Source of the DNA: Modicisalibacter ilicicola DSM 19980 | GTDB lineage: Bacteria > Pseudomonadota > Gammaproteobacteria > Pseudomonadales > Halomonadaceae | Assembly: GCF_900128925.1 (NCBI RefSeq) | Contig: NZ_FQUJ01000003.1 | Location: 83,354-147,353, forward strand | Direction: 5' to 3' | DNA: 64,000 bases | Shown: piece by piece, positions 1-7,191 of the stretch | Position numbering within the stretch: position 1 is the stretch's first letter | Layout: each line of letters opens with the position of its first letter | Made by a program: the position numbers and the translations under genes | The notes under the pieces: generated by a model | The model's database searches: none | What the model was told of the DNA's origin: nothing | Seen by the model: the letters and a program-made list of their open reading frames with translations, nothing else

Positions 1-324
1 GTGCCCAACGAGAATAAAGAAGCGTTCAGACAGCATGCCGACAAGGCAGCCGAGGTGTTCAAGGAGTACGGCGCCCTGCAGGTGATCGAGTGCTGGGGAG
101 ACGAGGTCCCCGACGGCGAGGTTACTTCCTTCCCCAGGGCGGTGAAGCTCAAGCCGGATGAAACCGTCGTTTTCTCGTGGATTACCTGGCCGTCCCGCGA
201 AGTCCGGAATCAGGGGATGGACAAGGTCATGGCCGACTCCCGCCTGCAACCCGAGACGAACCCCATGCCTTTCGATGGCAAACGCCTGATCTATGGCGGG
301 TTCGAGATCCTGGTTGATCGCTGA
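1..324 (+). CDS. DUF1428 family protein, 5'-truncated by window edge
   Basis: Small cytoplasmic protein of the DUF1428 (YbaA-like) family, biochemical role unknown. The visible 107 residues carry the family hallmarks: a phase with CWGDEVPDGEV near residue 31, a VVFSWITWPS stretch near 56, and MPFDGKRLIYGGFE near the end. Family members are usually about 115-120 aa with an extra N-terminal strand, so roughly ten residues are probably missing off the left edge and the GTG at base 1 is just an internal codon. It sits 27 bp upstream of the DGPF genes on the same strand and is probably part of the ECF42-linked cluster. Confidence 0.85.
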   Translation: MPNENKEAFRQHADKAAEVFKEYGALQVIECWGDEVPDGEVTSFPRAVKLKPDETVVFSWITWPSREVRNQGMDKVMADSRLQPETNPMPFDGKRLIYGGFEILVDR

Positions 325-351
325 ACGATTGGCCGATGCGAGGAGACGCCC

Positions 352-747
352 ATGCGCTACATGATCATCATCAAGGCGATCCAGGATTCCGAAGCCGGCG
401 TGATACCGGACGAAGACTTGCTTGCTCGCATGGCGGCCTATCATGAAGCGCTGGCCAAGGCCGGCGTATTGCTCGATGGATCGAGTCTACGGTCCAGTTC
501 GAGCGGCTGGCGAGTCCGGTATGCCGGCGACAAGCGCACGGTGATCGATGGGCCGTTCACCGAAAGCAAGGAGCTGATCGCCGGCTATACGCTCATTCAA
601 GTCAGAAACCGCGAAGAGGCGGAGGAATGGGTGCGGCGGTTTCCGAAACCGGCGCTTGACAGCGACGAGGTGGAAATCGAGGTGCGCCGCCTGCTCGAGC
701 GGGAGGGCATCGAAGACTTGCAGACCGTAAACCATCCACGAACTTAG
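352..747 (+). CDS. YCII-like DGPF-domain protein 1
   Basis: A 131-residue member of the YCII-related DGPF family, an alpha/beta barrel fold of unknown function. The DGPF signature is visible at about residue 65 (DGPFTESKELIAGY). A GAGGAG ribosome site precedes the ATG. DGPF proteins are the known genomic companions of ECF42 sigma factors, and one lies 1.2 kb downstream here, so this is probably a regulon member and not a metabolic enzyme with known substrate. It is 11 bp from the second DGPF gene and surely co-transcribed with it. The C-terminal tail after residue 112 is longer than in its neighbour. Confidence 0.88.
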   Translation: MRYMIIIKAIQDSEAGVIPDEDLLARMAAYHEALAKAGVLLDGSSLRSSSSGWRVRYAGDKRTVIDGPFTESKELIAGYTLIQVRNREEAEEWVRRFPKPALDSDEVEIEVRRLLEREGIEDLQTVNHPRT

Positions 748-758
748 GGAGATGACCC

Positions 759-1115
759 ATGGACTATCTACTGCTGATCATCGAGGCGCGGGAAGATCGT
801 GAAACGCGCAGCGAGGACGACGGCCGGGCGCTGTATGACGAGATGGTCCGCTTCGGCGAAGACCTCGCCACCCGCGGCAAGCTGCTAGCCAGCCGCTCGC
901 TGCGCCCGGACAAGCACGGCGTTCGAGTCCAGCAGCGCGGCACCAGGCCGACGCTACTGGACGGCCCCTTTACCGAGTCGAAGGAGATGGTCGGCGGCTT
1001 CTTCCTGATCGACTGCGCGAACCGCGAAGAGGCCATCGCGATTGCAGGACAATGCCCCGCCGCACGTTTCGCCATCGTCGAGGTGCGTGAATGCGCCCCC
1101 TGCTACGTCGGCTAA
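759..1115 (+). CDS. YCII-like DGPF-domain protein 2
   Basis: A 118-residue paralogue of the preceding gene, again with the signature DGPFTESKEMVGGF near residue 68. Start chosen at the ATG after an AGGGAG ribosome site. Two adjacent DGPF genes next to an ECF42 sigma gene is a frequent arrangement; the pair may have arisen by duplication, although the proteins are clearly diverged. The enzymatic role of DGPF proteins is not established. A 226-bp gap containing a candidate ECF42 promoter separates it from the VOC gene. Confidence 0.88.
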   Translation: MDYLLLIIEAREDRETRSEDDGRALYDEMVRFGEDLATRGKLLASRSLRPDKHGVRVQQRGTRPTLLDGPFTESKEMVGGFFLIDCANREEAIAIAGQCPAARFAIVEVRECAPCYVG

Positions 1116-1260
1116 ACGCCGGGGTTGCGCCATGTTGTCACCATGAACCGATGGGCATATTGGTTGAGGGTGGGTATTTGCATCGTTGAGGCCAAATCGT
1201 CAAGCAGCTTGAGAGCAGGCCACCGGCGGCAGCGAAAACCGGCCTGACGGCTAACCCGGA

Positions 1261-1287
1261 TGTCGATTTCGCCCCGCGTGGTTCGTC
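1261..1287 (+). promoter_or_regulatory. Candidate ECF42 promoter upstream of VOC/sigma genes
   Basis: TGTCGA at 1261-1266 is followed after exactly 17 bases by CGTC at 1284-1287. This matches the ECF42 promoter signature as I recall it from work in Streptomyces (TGTCGA at -35, a CG-containing -10). It lies about 55 bp upstream of the VOC start codon and would make the sigma factor autoregulatory. Single-site pattern match only. Confidence 0.45.
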
Positions 1288-1341
1288 GTCGAGACGAGCC
1301 CGCCGTAAGCGGCGCCGAAGCCGACATCCGAGGAATTACCC

Positions 1342-1812
1342 ATGAGCACTCAGATCAACCCCATTCCCGAGGGCATGCACAGTCTCACACCACACCTCAT
1401 TTGCCGCGACGCCAATGCGGCGATGGATTTCTACATCGAGGCTTTCGGTGCTACGGACGAAGGCCGACTGCCGGGACCCAACGGTAAGCTGATACACGGC
1501 ATGCTGCGTATCGGCGACTCGGCACTGATGCTGGTCGACGAGAATCCGGACTGGGGCATGTCGAGTCCGCTGTCGCTGAAGGGCTCGCCGGTCGCCCTGC
1601 ACCTGTACGTGGAAGACGTCGATGCGGCCACCGCGCAGGCGGTGGCGGCCGGCGCGCGCGTCACCATGCCCGTCGAGGACATGTTCTGGGGCGACCGCTA
1701 CGGAAAGCTCGTCGATCCCTTCGGCCACGAGTGGTCGGTGGCCACCCATATTCGCGACCTGAGTTCGCAAGAAATCGAGACCGCCGCCAAGGGCTTTTTT
1801 TCGGAGAACTGA
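1342..1812 (+). CDS. VOC family protein (PhnB/glyoxalase-like)
   Basis: A 156-residue vicinal oxygen chelate protein with two beta-alpha-beta-beta-beta modules. The N-terminal half contains LTPHLICRDANAAMDFY, and the C-terminal half ends in the typical WGDRYGKLVDPFGHEWSVATH segment. This is the PhnB-like branch often annotated as 3-demethylubiquinone-9 methyltransferase-like or bleomycin-resistance-like, whose substrates are unknown. GAGGAA ribosome site 6 bases upstream of ATG. It is the first gene after the candidate ECF42 promoter and lies upstream of the sigma gene, with a VOC gene fragment in between. Confidence 0.88.
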   Translation: MSTQINPIPEGMHSLTPHLICRDANAAMDFYIEAFGATDEGRLPGPNGKLIHGMLRIGDSALMLVDENPDWGMSSPLSLKGSPVALHLYVEDVDAATAQAVAAGARVTMPVEDMFWGDRYGKLVDPFGHEWSVATHIRDLSSQEIETAAKGFFSEN

Positions 1813-1972
1813 GGCGGTGGATGCCATGGTGCACGAGGCGGTCGCCGCCGGTGGCGCGAGCTATAATGATCCTCAGGATCACGGTTTCATGTATGGCCAC
1901 GGTTTCCAGGATCTTGACGGCCACATCTGGGAGCTGGTGCACATGACGGGGGCACCCGGGAGCACGGCGTGA
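1811..1972 (+). pseudogene. 3' remnant of a second VOC gene
   Basis: From the stop of the intact VOC gene onward, an open frame encodes the C-terminal half of another VOC protein (53 codons to TGA at 1970-1972). It includes MYGHGFQDLDGHIWELVHM, which is the conserved end of the lactoylglutathione-lyase-like subgroup. There is no start codon with a ribosome site and the N-terminal half is gone. The end overlaps the sigma factor start in a GTGA junction, so the lost gene was once translationally coupled to the sigma gene. The breakpoint lies right at the upstream VOC stop codon, which suggests a deletion between two adjacent VOC genes. Confidence 0.75.
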
Positions 1973-3273
1973 CGGACCAAGAGCTTGGCGCGACCATCGA
2001 GGCGATCTGGCGCATCGAATCGGCCAGGGTCGTTGCCAGTGTCGCGCGTCTGACCCATGACCTGGACCAGGCGGAGGACGTTGCCCAGGACGCCCTGCTT
2101 GCCGCATTGGAAGCCTGGCCCAGCAGGGGGCTCCCCGACAATCCCGGCGCCTGGCTGATGACCGCGGCCAAGCGCCGTGCGCTCGATCATCTGCGCCACC
2201 AGACCATGGCCGCACCCAAGCATGCAGAACTCGCCAGAGAGCTGGATGCCCACCACGCCCTGTCCGAACAGGCCTTCGCCGAAAGGATCGATGCCGCACT
2301 GGACGACGACATCGACGACGACGTCTTGCGCTTGCTCTTTACCGCCTGCCATCCGGTCCTGTCCCCCGACGCACGCGCCGCCCTGACGCTGAAGGTGGTC
2401 GGCGGCCTCACCACGCAGGAGATCGCGCGGGCCTATCTCAAGCCCGAGGCGACGATCGCCCAGCGCATCGTGCGCGCCAAGCGCACCCTATTTGAAGCGC
2501 ACGTGCCCTTCGAGATGCCAGGTGGAGCGGCGTTGGCACCGCGACTTTCCTCGGTGCTCGAGGTCATCTATCTGATCTTCAACGAGGGCTATGCCGCCAC
2601 CGCCGGCGATCAGTGGATGCGTCCCGATCTGTGCGACGAGGCGCTACGCCTGGGCCGCGTACTAGCCGGCTTGATGCCGGAGGAGAGCGAGGTGCACGGC
2701 CTGACGGCACTGATGGAGATCCAGGCCTCGCGTCTGCCCGCCCGGATGGATGCCAAGGGCGACCCCATCCTGCTGCCGGATCAAGACCGTGGCCGCTGGG
2801 ACCGGCTGCTGATTCGTCGCGGTCTGGCCACCCTCGAACGCGCCGGGGCCCTGCCCGGTGTGCTTGGCCCCTACACCCTGCAAGCCGCCATCGCCGCCTG
2901 TCATGCCCGGGCCACGATCTACGAGGAAACCGACTGGACGCGCATCGCCGCGCTCTACGAAGCTCTCGCCCAGATCGCGCCCTCGCCGGTGGTGGCGCTG
3001 AATCGCGCCGTTGCCCTCGGCATGGCCTTCGGCCCGGCGGCGGGGCTGGAACTGGTCGATGCCCTGCTCGAAGAACCGACATTGGCGCACTACCACCTGC
3101 TGCCCAGCGTGCGCGGCGACCTGCTCGCCCGGCTCGATCGAATAGAGGAAGCCCGCGCCGAGTTCGAACGCGCCGCCACCCTCACCCGCAATGCCCGCGA
3201 ACGCGCCCTGCTGCTGGCGCGGGCGGCGGGGTGCAACGAGGCGGAAACGCTGCCTGAGAAGCCATCACGTTAG
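1969..3273 (+). CDS. ECF42-family RNA polymerase sigma factor with C-terminal TPR-like extension
   Basis: A 434-residue extracytoplasmic-function sigma factor. Sigma region 2 spans about residues 10-80 (DLDQAEDVAQDALLAAL, then PGAWLMTAAKRRALD), region 4 about 130-185 (LTTQEIARAYLKPEATIAQR). After it comes the DUF6596-type segment (VIYLIFNEGYAA near 207) and a long helical TPR-like extension to the C terminus. That extra 200 residues defines the ECF42 group, which has no classical anti-sigma factor and is linked to DGPF genes, exactly as seen here. The GTG start overlaps the stop of a VOC fragment by four bases. The extension presumably senses or transmits the activating signal, which is unknown. 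Confidence 0.92.
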   Translation: MTDQELGATIEAIWRIESARVVASVARLTHDLDQAEDVAQDALLAALEAWPSRGLPDNPGAWLMTAAKRRALDHLRHQTMAAPKHAELARELDAHHALSEQAFAERIDAALDDDIDDDVLRLLFTACHPVLSPDARAALTLKVVGGLTTQEIARAYLKPEATIAQRIVRAKRTLFEAHVPFEMPGGAALAPRLSSVLEVIYLIFNEGYAATAGDQWMRPDLCDEALRLGRVLAGLMPEESEVHGLTALMEIQASRLPARMDAKGDPILLPDQDRGRWDRLLIRRGLATLERAGALPGVLGPYTLQAAIAACHARATIYEETDWTRIAALYEALAQIAPSPVVALNRAVALGMAFGPAAGLELVDALLEEPTLAHYHLLPSVRGDLLARLDRIEEARAEFERAATLTRNARERALLLARAAGCNEAETLPEKPSR

Positions 3274-3295
3274 GATGCCAATAAGGCCACAAGCG

Positions 3296-3421
3296 ATGAA
3301 AATACTGGTGAACATCGACGTCCCGGAGTTTGGCCCGACCATCGCACTCTATAGTACTGCCTTGGGACTAGCGCACCGCCGCGCGCTAGATAATCATAAC
3401 GACCGACACGGCAGACCATGA
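3296..3421 (+). pseudogene. 5' remnant of a third VOC gene
   Basis: The frame starting MKILVNIDVPEFGPTIALYS has the typical N terminus of a VOC protein (first strand and helix). After about 31 residues the similarity stops and the frame runs into unrelated sequence, ending in TGA at 3419-3421 that overlaps the next start in an ATGA. Only the first fifth of a 120-130 aa protein remains. Together with the fragment at 1811-1972 it shows that two VOC genes flanking the sigma gene have been eroded. Confidence 0.65.
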
Positions 3422-3912
3422 ACGCTATCACCCTTAGCCTTCTTATCGCGGCCACGCTCGGCAGCGGCCTGATCGCCGGGCTGTTCTGCGTGTTCTCGAA
3501 CTTCATGATGCGGGCCCTGGCGCAGATTCCGACACCGGCTGGCATCGCCGCCATGCAATCGATCAACAGGGCCATCATCAATCCGGCGTTTCTGCTTGTG
3601 TTCTTCGGCACCGGCATCGCCTCTGTGCTAGCCATCGCACTGGGCTGGCGACAACTCGACACCGCCTCGCTTGCCTGGGCAATCGCCGGCAGCGCGATCT
3701 ATGTGATCGGCGGTATCGGCGTCACCCTGGTCTTCAACGTCCCCTTGAACAACCGCCTCGCCGCGGTCGATCCCGACGGCGAGGAAGGTGCAGCGACGTG
3801 GGCAATGTATCTCGTGACCTGGGTACGCTGGAATCATCTACGCTCGGTCGCGACCCTAGTCTCCACCCTATGTTCGATCGTCGCGGTATGGCTCGCAAAC
3901 GGTCATGGATGA
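3418..3912 (+). CDS. DUF1772 (anthrone oxygenase-like) membrane protein
   Basis: A 164-residue integral membrane protein with four predicted transmembrane helices (about residues 5-27, 56-77, 84-105 and 140-160). The family-typical GLFCVFSNFMMRAL and VPLNNRLA motifs are present, with WVRWNHLRS before the last helix. DUF1772 proteins include anthrone-oxygenase-like enzymes, but most bacterial members have no assigned substrate. They are recurrent neighbours of ECF42/DGPF clusters, so this is probably the last gene of the cluster. The start overlaps the VOC remnant by four bases, and the original upstream sequence may have been lost with it. Confidence 0.85.
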   Translation: MNAITLSLLIAATLGSGLIAGLFCVFSNFMMRALAQIPTPAGIAAMQSINRAIINPAFLLVFFGTGIASVLAIALGWRQLDTASLAWAIAGSAIYVIGGIGVTLVFNVPLNNRLAAVDPDGEEGAATWAMYLVTWVRWNHLRSVATLVSTLCSIVAVWLANGHG

Positions 3913-3979
3913 GACCGTATCTTTTCGGGGTCAATCTGACCTGGCCCGTACACAGCAATGCATGAACTAGAGGTAACTT

Positions 3980-4057
3980 GTGGAACCGGAAGTGCTCACC
4001 ATCTTTGTCATCGCCTTCGTGATGATCGGCTATCTCGCCTGGAAACACTGGCATTGA
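3980..4057 (+). CDS. Putative 25-residue membrane micropeptide
   Basis: A GTG-initiated 25-codon frame with an AGAGGT ribosome-binding-like site at 3969-3974, ending ten bases before the nucleoside hydrolase start. The product is one hydrophobic helix (LTIFVIAFVMIGYLAW) with a short basic tail (KHWH), so it could be a single-span micropeptide translated together with the downstream gene. No homologue is recognised; it may equally be a chance frame in a leader. Confidence 0.35.
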   Translation: MEPEVLTIFVIAFVMIGYLAWKHWH

Positions 4058-4067
4058 GGGGCGGCCC

Positions 4068-5192
4068 GTGTCCAAGACCGGTAAGGTATTCATAAGGCTC
4101 GCCGTTGCTGCGGCGGCGGTTCCGGTTCTATTTGCGGTTTCTCTGGCCTTGCCAATCCCCGCCTGGCGCACCGGGCGGCTTCCGGTGCCACCGCTCCCGG
4201 TTGTCGAGAACGGACCGAGGATCAAAGCACCGGATCGCGTCTGGGTCGACACCGATGCAGCCTGCGGTGTCGAACGGCGCGCGGATCCCGACGATTGTTT
4301 TGCACTTATGCTATTGGCCCGCGCGCCGGATATCGAGATCGTAGGGGTCTCCACCGTATTCGGGAATGCCAAGCTCGAAATGACGGACCGGACGACTCGC
4401 AGGCTAGCCAGCAAACTGCGTGAGGCCGGCACCCGGCTACCGGCTGTGCACCGCGGGGCCGGAGCGCCGAGTGCTTCGTCGACGCCGGCGCAGGACGCGT
4501 TGCGGCGTGCGCTTGCCGATCGCCCCTTGACCCTTGTCGCTCTCGGCCCCTTGACGAACATCGCCGCTGCGCTCGAGGGGCGGCCTGATCTGCAGGCGAA
4601 TGTCGTGCGGATCGTGGCCGTCATGGGCCGCAGACCGGGGCATATCTTTCATCCCTCCGAAGGCAATGGCGAGGGCATGCTTTTCGGCCATGGCCCCATT
4701 TTTCGCGACCTGAACTTCGACAAGGATCGGAAGGCCGCAACAAGGGTGCTTTCCATGGGGCTGCCCCTATCCTTGATACCTTATGATGTCGCGCGCGAGG
4801 TCAGCCTGAAGAGGTTCGATCTCGACCAGATTGCCCGTTCGGGTATGGCCGGGGCATGGATAGCATCCCGCGCGCAGGGCTGGCTCGAGTTCTGGAAAGA
4901 AGAGATCGGTCGTGACGGCTTCCATCCCTTCGACCTTCTGGCCGCGGCTTACGTCCTCGATCCGTATCTCTTCAACTGCGCCGCAGCCAACGCCTGGGTC
5001 GGCAAGGATGAACACCTGAGCAATGTCTGGTTCTACGACCCCGTGGCGCTTCAGGTGGGAGGCACGAAGAAGCACCCGGCAGACCCGCTTGCCGAAACCG
5101 AGGCGATCTATTGCGTGACCGCCAATGCCGCGTTGCGCGACCGACTGATGGACGGTTTGGCCGGAATGGACAGGCAGGCTTCGACCGATTGA
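4068..5192 (+). CDS. Membrane-anchored nucleoside hydrolase-like protein
   Basis: A 374-residue protein with an N-terminal hydrophobic helix (residues 8-29), so it is anchored or exported. A nucleoside-hydrolase-like domain follows from about residue 55. The calcium-binding DTD motif is present but separated from the second aspartate pair by an insertion (DTDAACGVERRADPDDCF) that classical IunH enzymes lack. The TLVALGPLTNIAAAL segment near 145 and the HPFDLLAAAYVL helix near 285 fit the family. The start is a GTG with a GAGGGG site. It converges on a truncated RND adaptor gene and has no obvious nucleoside pathway neighbours. Hydrolysis of an N-glycosidic bond is a family-level guess. Confidence 0.75.
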   Translation: MSKTGKVFIRLAVAAAAVPVLFAVSLALPIPAWRTGRLPVPPLPVVENGPRIKAPDRVWVDTDAACGVERRADPDDCFALMLLARAPDIEIVGVSTVFGNAKLEMTDRTTRRLASKLREAGTRLPAVHRGAGAPSASSTPAQDALRRALADRPLTLVALGPLTNIAAALEGRPDLQANVVRIVAVMGRRPGHIFHPSEGNGEGMLFGHGPIFRDLNFDKDRKAATRVLSMGLPLSLIPYDVAREVSLKRFDLDQIARSGMAGAWIASRAQGWLEFWKEEIGRDGFHPFDLLAAAYVLDPYLFNCAAANAWVGKDEHLSNVWFYDPVALQVGGTKKHPADPLAETEAIYCVTANAALRDRLMDGLAGMDRQASTD

Positions 5193-5982
5193 AGACCGAC
5201 AGGAGACCACGCTGGCCCAACGCCCGCACGCGCACGTTGCGCGTCGCTAGATCGACCTCGGGATTGATCGCGACGATCTCGCCTTCGAAGGTCTCTCCCG
5301 GCGCGGCGTCGGCGGTTACCCGCGCCTTCATCCCGGGTCTCAAGCGGTGGGTTTGCTGCTGCGGGATAGAGAAATCAACATGGATGGGATCCAGCGTCTG
5401 TAGCGACACGATGGCATCGCCTTCCCGCAGGACCTGGCCGAGATTGACCAGACGCAGCCCCAGACGACCGGAAAAGGGCGCGCGGATCGTCTTCTTGGCG
5501 ATCAGCGCGCGCATATTGTCGACCTGAGCCGCGGTTTCCTTGAACCTGGCCTCGGCACGGTCGACGGCCTCCCGCGAAACCGCATTCTTCTGGCTTAATG
5601 CACGTGCTCGGGAGAAGTCCGCCTTGGCCAGGGCGGCAGTGGCCTCGGCTGAGGCGAGTTGGGCCTCTTCGCTGGCTGTATCCTGTTTCAGCAGCACATC
5701 GCCAGCGTTCGTCCGTTCACCGGATTCGAAGCCGAGACGCGTTACCCGCCCGCCGATCTCGGCACTAACCTTCACCCCCTGCACGGCGGACACGCTAGCC
5801 GTCGCGGGTATCCATTGCTCCCACTGCGCTTCATCTACCGTCATGGCGGTGACGGTCTCGGGTGGCGGCACCATGTTTTCGGCGACTTCGCCCATCGCCT
5901 CGAACTGGCCCAACTTGGCATAAGCGATGGCGCCGATCACGAGGGCCGCGCCGAGGGCGGCGACAAGCAGCTTTCTCAGCAT
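4972..5982 (-). pseudogene. RND efflux periplasmic adaptor (membrane fusion protein), 3'-truncated
   Basis: Residues 1-254 are a clear MexH/AcrA-like adaptor: N-terminal membrane helix, a barrel-sandwich half (VKVSAEIGGRVTRLGFESGE), the alpha-hairpin, the second lipoyl half (IRAPFSGRLGLRLVNLGQVL) and the start of the beta-barrel (PIHVDFSIPQQQ). Similarity ends near base 5221 after RNVRVRA. The remaining 82 codons are antisense to the nucleoside hydrolase gene and unlike any adaptor. The usual C-terminal membrane-proximal domain and the downstream RND pump gene are missing, so it is almost certainly non-functional. The start at MLRKLL (5982) is preferred over the upstream ATG at 6003. Confidence 0.8.
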
Positions 5983-6007
5983 TAAGGATTCATCCGGTCG
6001 CATCTGG

Positions 6008-6024
6008 GGAATCGCTGACTAAAT
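6008..6024 (+). repeat. Solo element end resembling the MITE terminus at 34.6 kb
   Basis: GGAATCGCTGACTAAAT differs at one of 17 positions from the left terminal repeat of the element at 34603-34748, and the next bases are also partly alike. No partner end is seen nearby. It lies just upstream of the truncated adaptor gene. Confidence 0.4.
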
Positions 6025-6105
6025 AGACGAGCGACCGGAGTGGGTTTCGACATCGAGATCTATTTTTCTATCGACCTGACACCACGACCCATCGCCTTCG
6101 GTCAA

Positions 6106-6738
6106 TCAGCGCCGGCGCTTTTCCTGCGATAGCCCGAGATGCGGTTCGTCGCCGCTACCCAGCCGCTGGATATTCCAGACATGGCGCACCAGCACCAGCA
6201 CTGTGAAGGCGATGATGATCCAGACGTAGTCTCGGGCCAGCCAGACGCTGGCCAGGGGGGCCAGGGCGGCGCTGGCCAGGGAGGCGATGGCGGCGGTGCG
6301 CACTCGCCAGGCCAGCAGTATCCAGCAGACCGCGCACAGCAGGGCCACCGGTGGCGTCAGTACCAGCAGGACGCCGAAGGCACTGGCCACCGCCTTGCCG
6401 CCCCGAAAGCGGTGCCAGACGGGGTAGCTGTGGCCCAGCAGCACGCTCAAGCCGACGAGCCCCTGGGCCCAGACAGGCAGACCGATACCCTTCGCCAGCC
6501 ACAGGGCCGGCATGCCCTTGACGGCATCGAAGGCCAATGTCGCCAGGGCCAGTCGCTTGCCATACAGGCGCAGCACGTTGGAAAACCCGGGATTATGGGA
6601 GCCCCGCCGGCGCGGGTCGGCGGCGCCGGCCAGGCGGCATATCCAGACCGCCCCCAGCCAGGCGGCGCATAGATAGCCCAGGCCCATCAGCGCGACAGTC
6701 TGCAAGACGGCATTGGAGAACAGCGAGGAAAGCGACAT
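6106..6738 (-). CDS. plsY: Glycerol-3-phosphate acyltransferase PlsY
   Basis: A 210-residue inner-membrane enzyme that transfers acyl groups from acyl phosphate to sn-glycerol 3-phosphate, the first step of phospholipid synthesis. The three PlsY motifs are recognisable: the first loop (AADPRRRGSHNPGFSNVLR near 40), the glycine-rich GHSYPVWHRFRGGKAVAS near 100, and RHVWNIQRL near 185. Motif 1 is the gammaproteobacterial variant and not the classic SGNxGATN. Five or so transmembrane helices. It is divergent from folB, the arrangement also found in Pseudomonas. Confidence 0.95.
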   Translation of the reverse strand: MSLSSLFSNAVLQTVALMGLGYLCAAWLGAVWICRLAGAADPRRRGSHNPGFSNVLRLYGKRLALATLAFDAVKGMPALWLAKGIGLPVWAQGLVGLSVLLGHSYPVWHRFRGGKAVASAFGVLLVLTPPVALLCAVCWILLAWRVRTAAIASLASAALAPLASVWLARDYVWIIIAFTVLVLVRHVWNIQRLGSGDEPHLGLSQEKRRR

Positions 6739-6825
6739 GAGGCCTTCGACAGCGGAGCGATAGCATGATTCTGCCAGTTCGCTGCCTTACAATCGAAGCT
6801 TTGTTCATTACCCGAGGAGCGCAAT

Positions 6826-7191
6826 GTGGATCGTGTACTGATCGAGGGATTGCGCGTCGAGACCGTGATAGGCGCCTATGACTGGGAGCGCAGCATTCGT
6901 CAGCGCCTGGTAGTGGACCTGGAAATGGCCACCGACATCCGTCCCGCCGCAGCAAGCGACGACCTTACCAGGACCCTGGACTACGCCGCCATCAGCACGC
7001 GTATCCGCGAGTTCGCCGAGGACAGCCACTTCGAGCTGGTGGAAACCTTCGCCGAGCGCCTCGCCGCCTTGCTGCGTCACGAATTCGCCATCCCCTGGCT
7101 GCGCCTGACCCTGCGCAAGCCTGGCGCCGTGGCCGAAGCCGCCACCGTCGGGGTGCGCATCGAGCGGGGCCAGCGCGGAGAGTCCCGATGA
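6826..7191 (+). CDS. folB: Dihydroneopterin aldolase FolB
   Basis: A 121-residue tunnelling-fold enzyme converting 7,8-dihydroneopterin to 6-hydroxymethyl-dihydropterin plus glycolaldehyde in folate synthesis. Typical features are VETVIGAYDWER near residue 12, the LDYAAI segment near 48, ELVETFAERLA near 67 and the C-terminal LRKPGAV. The start is GTG at 6826, spaced 6 bases from GAGGAG. An out-of-frame ATG at 6824 overlaps it and would give only a five-residue peptide. The stop overlaps the folK-like gene in ATGA. Confidence 0.95.
   Translation: MDRVLIEGLRVETVIGAYDWERSIRQRLVVDLEMATDIRPAAASDDLTRTLDYAAISTRIREFAEDSHFELVETFAERLAALLRHEFAIPWLRLTLRKPGAVAEAATVGVRIERGQRGESR

Noticed and set aside
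4972..5220. C-terminal part of the adaptor frame as genuine protein
   Set aside because: It is antisense to the nucleoside hydrolase and shows no adaptor-like features.
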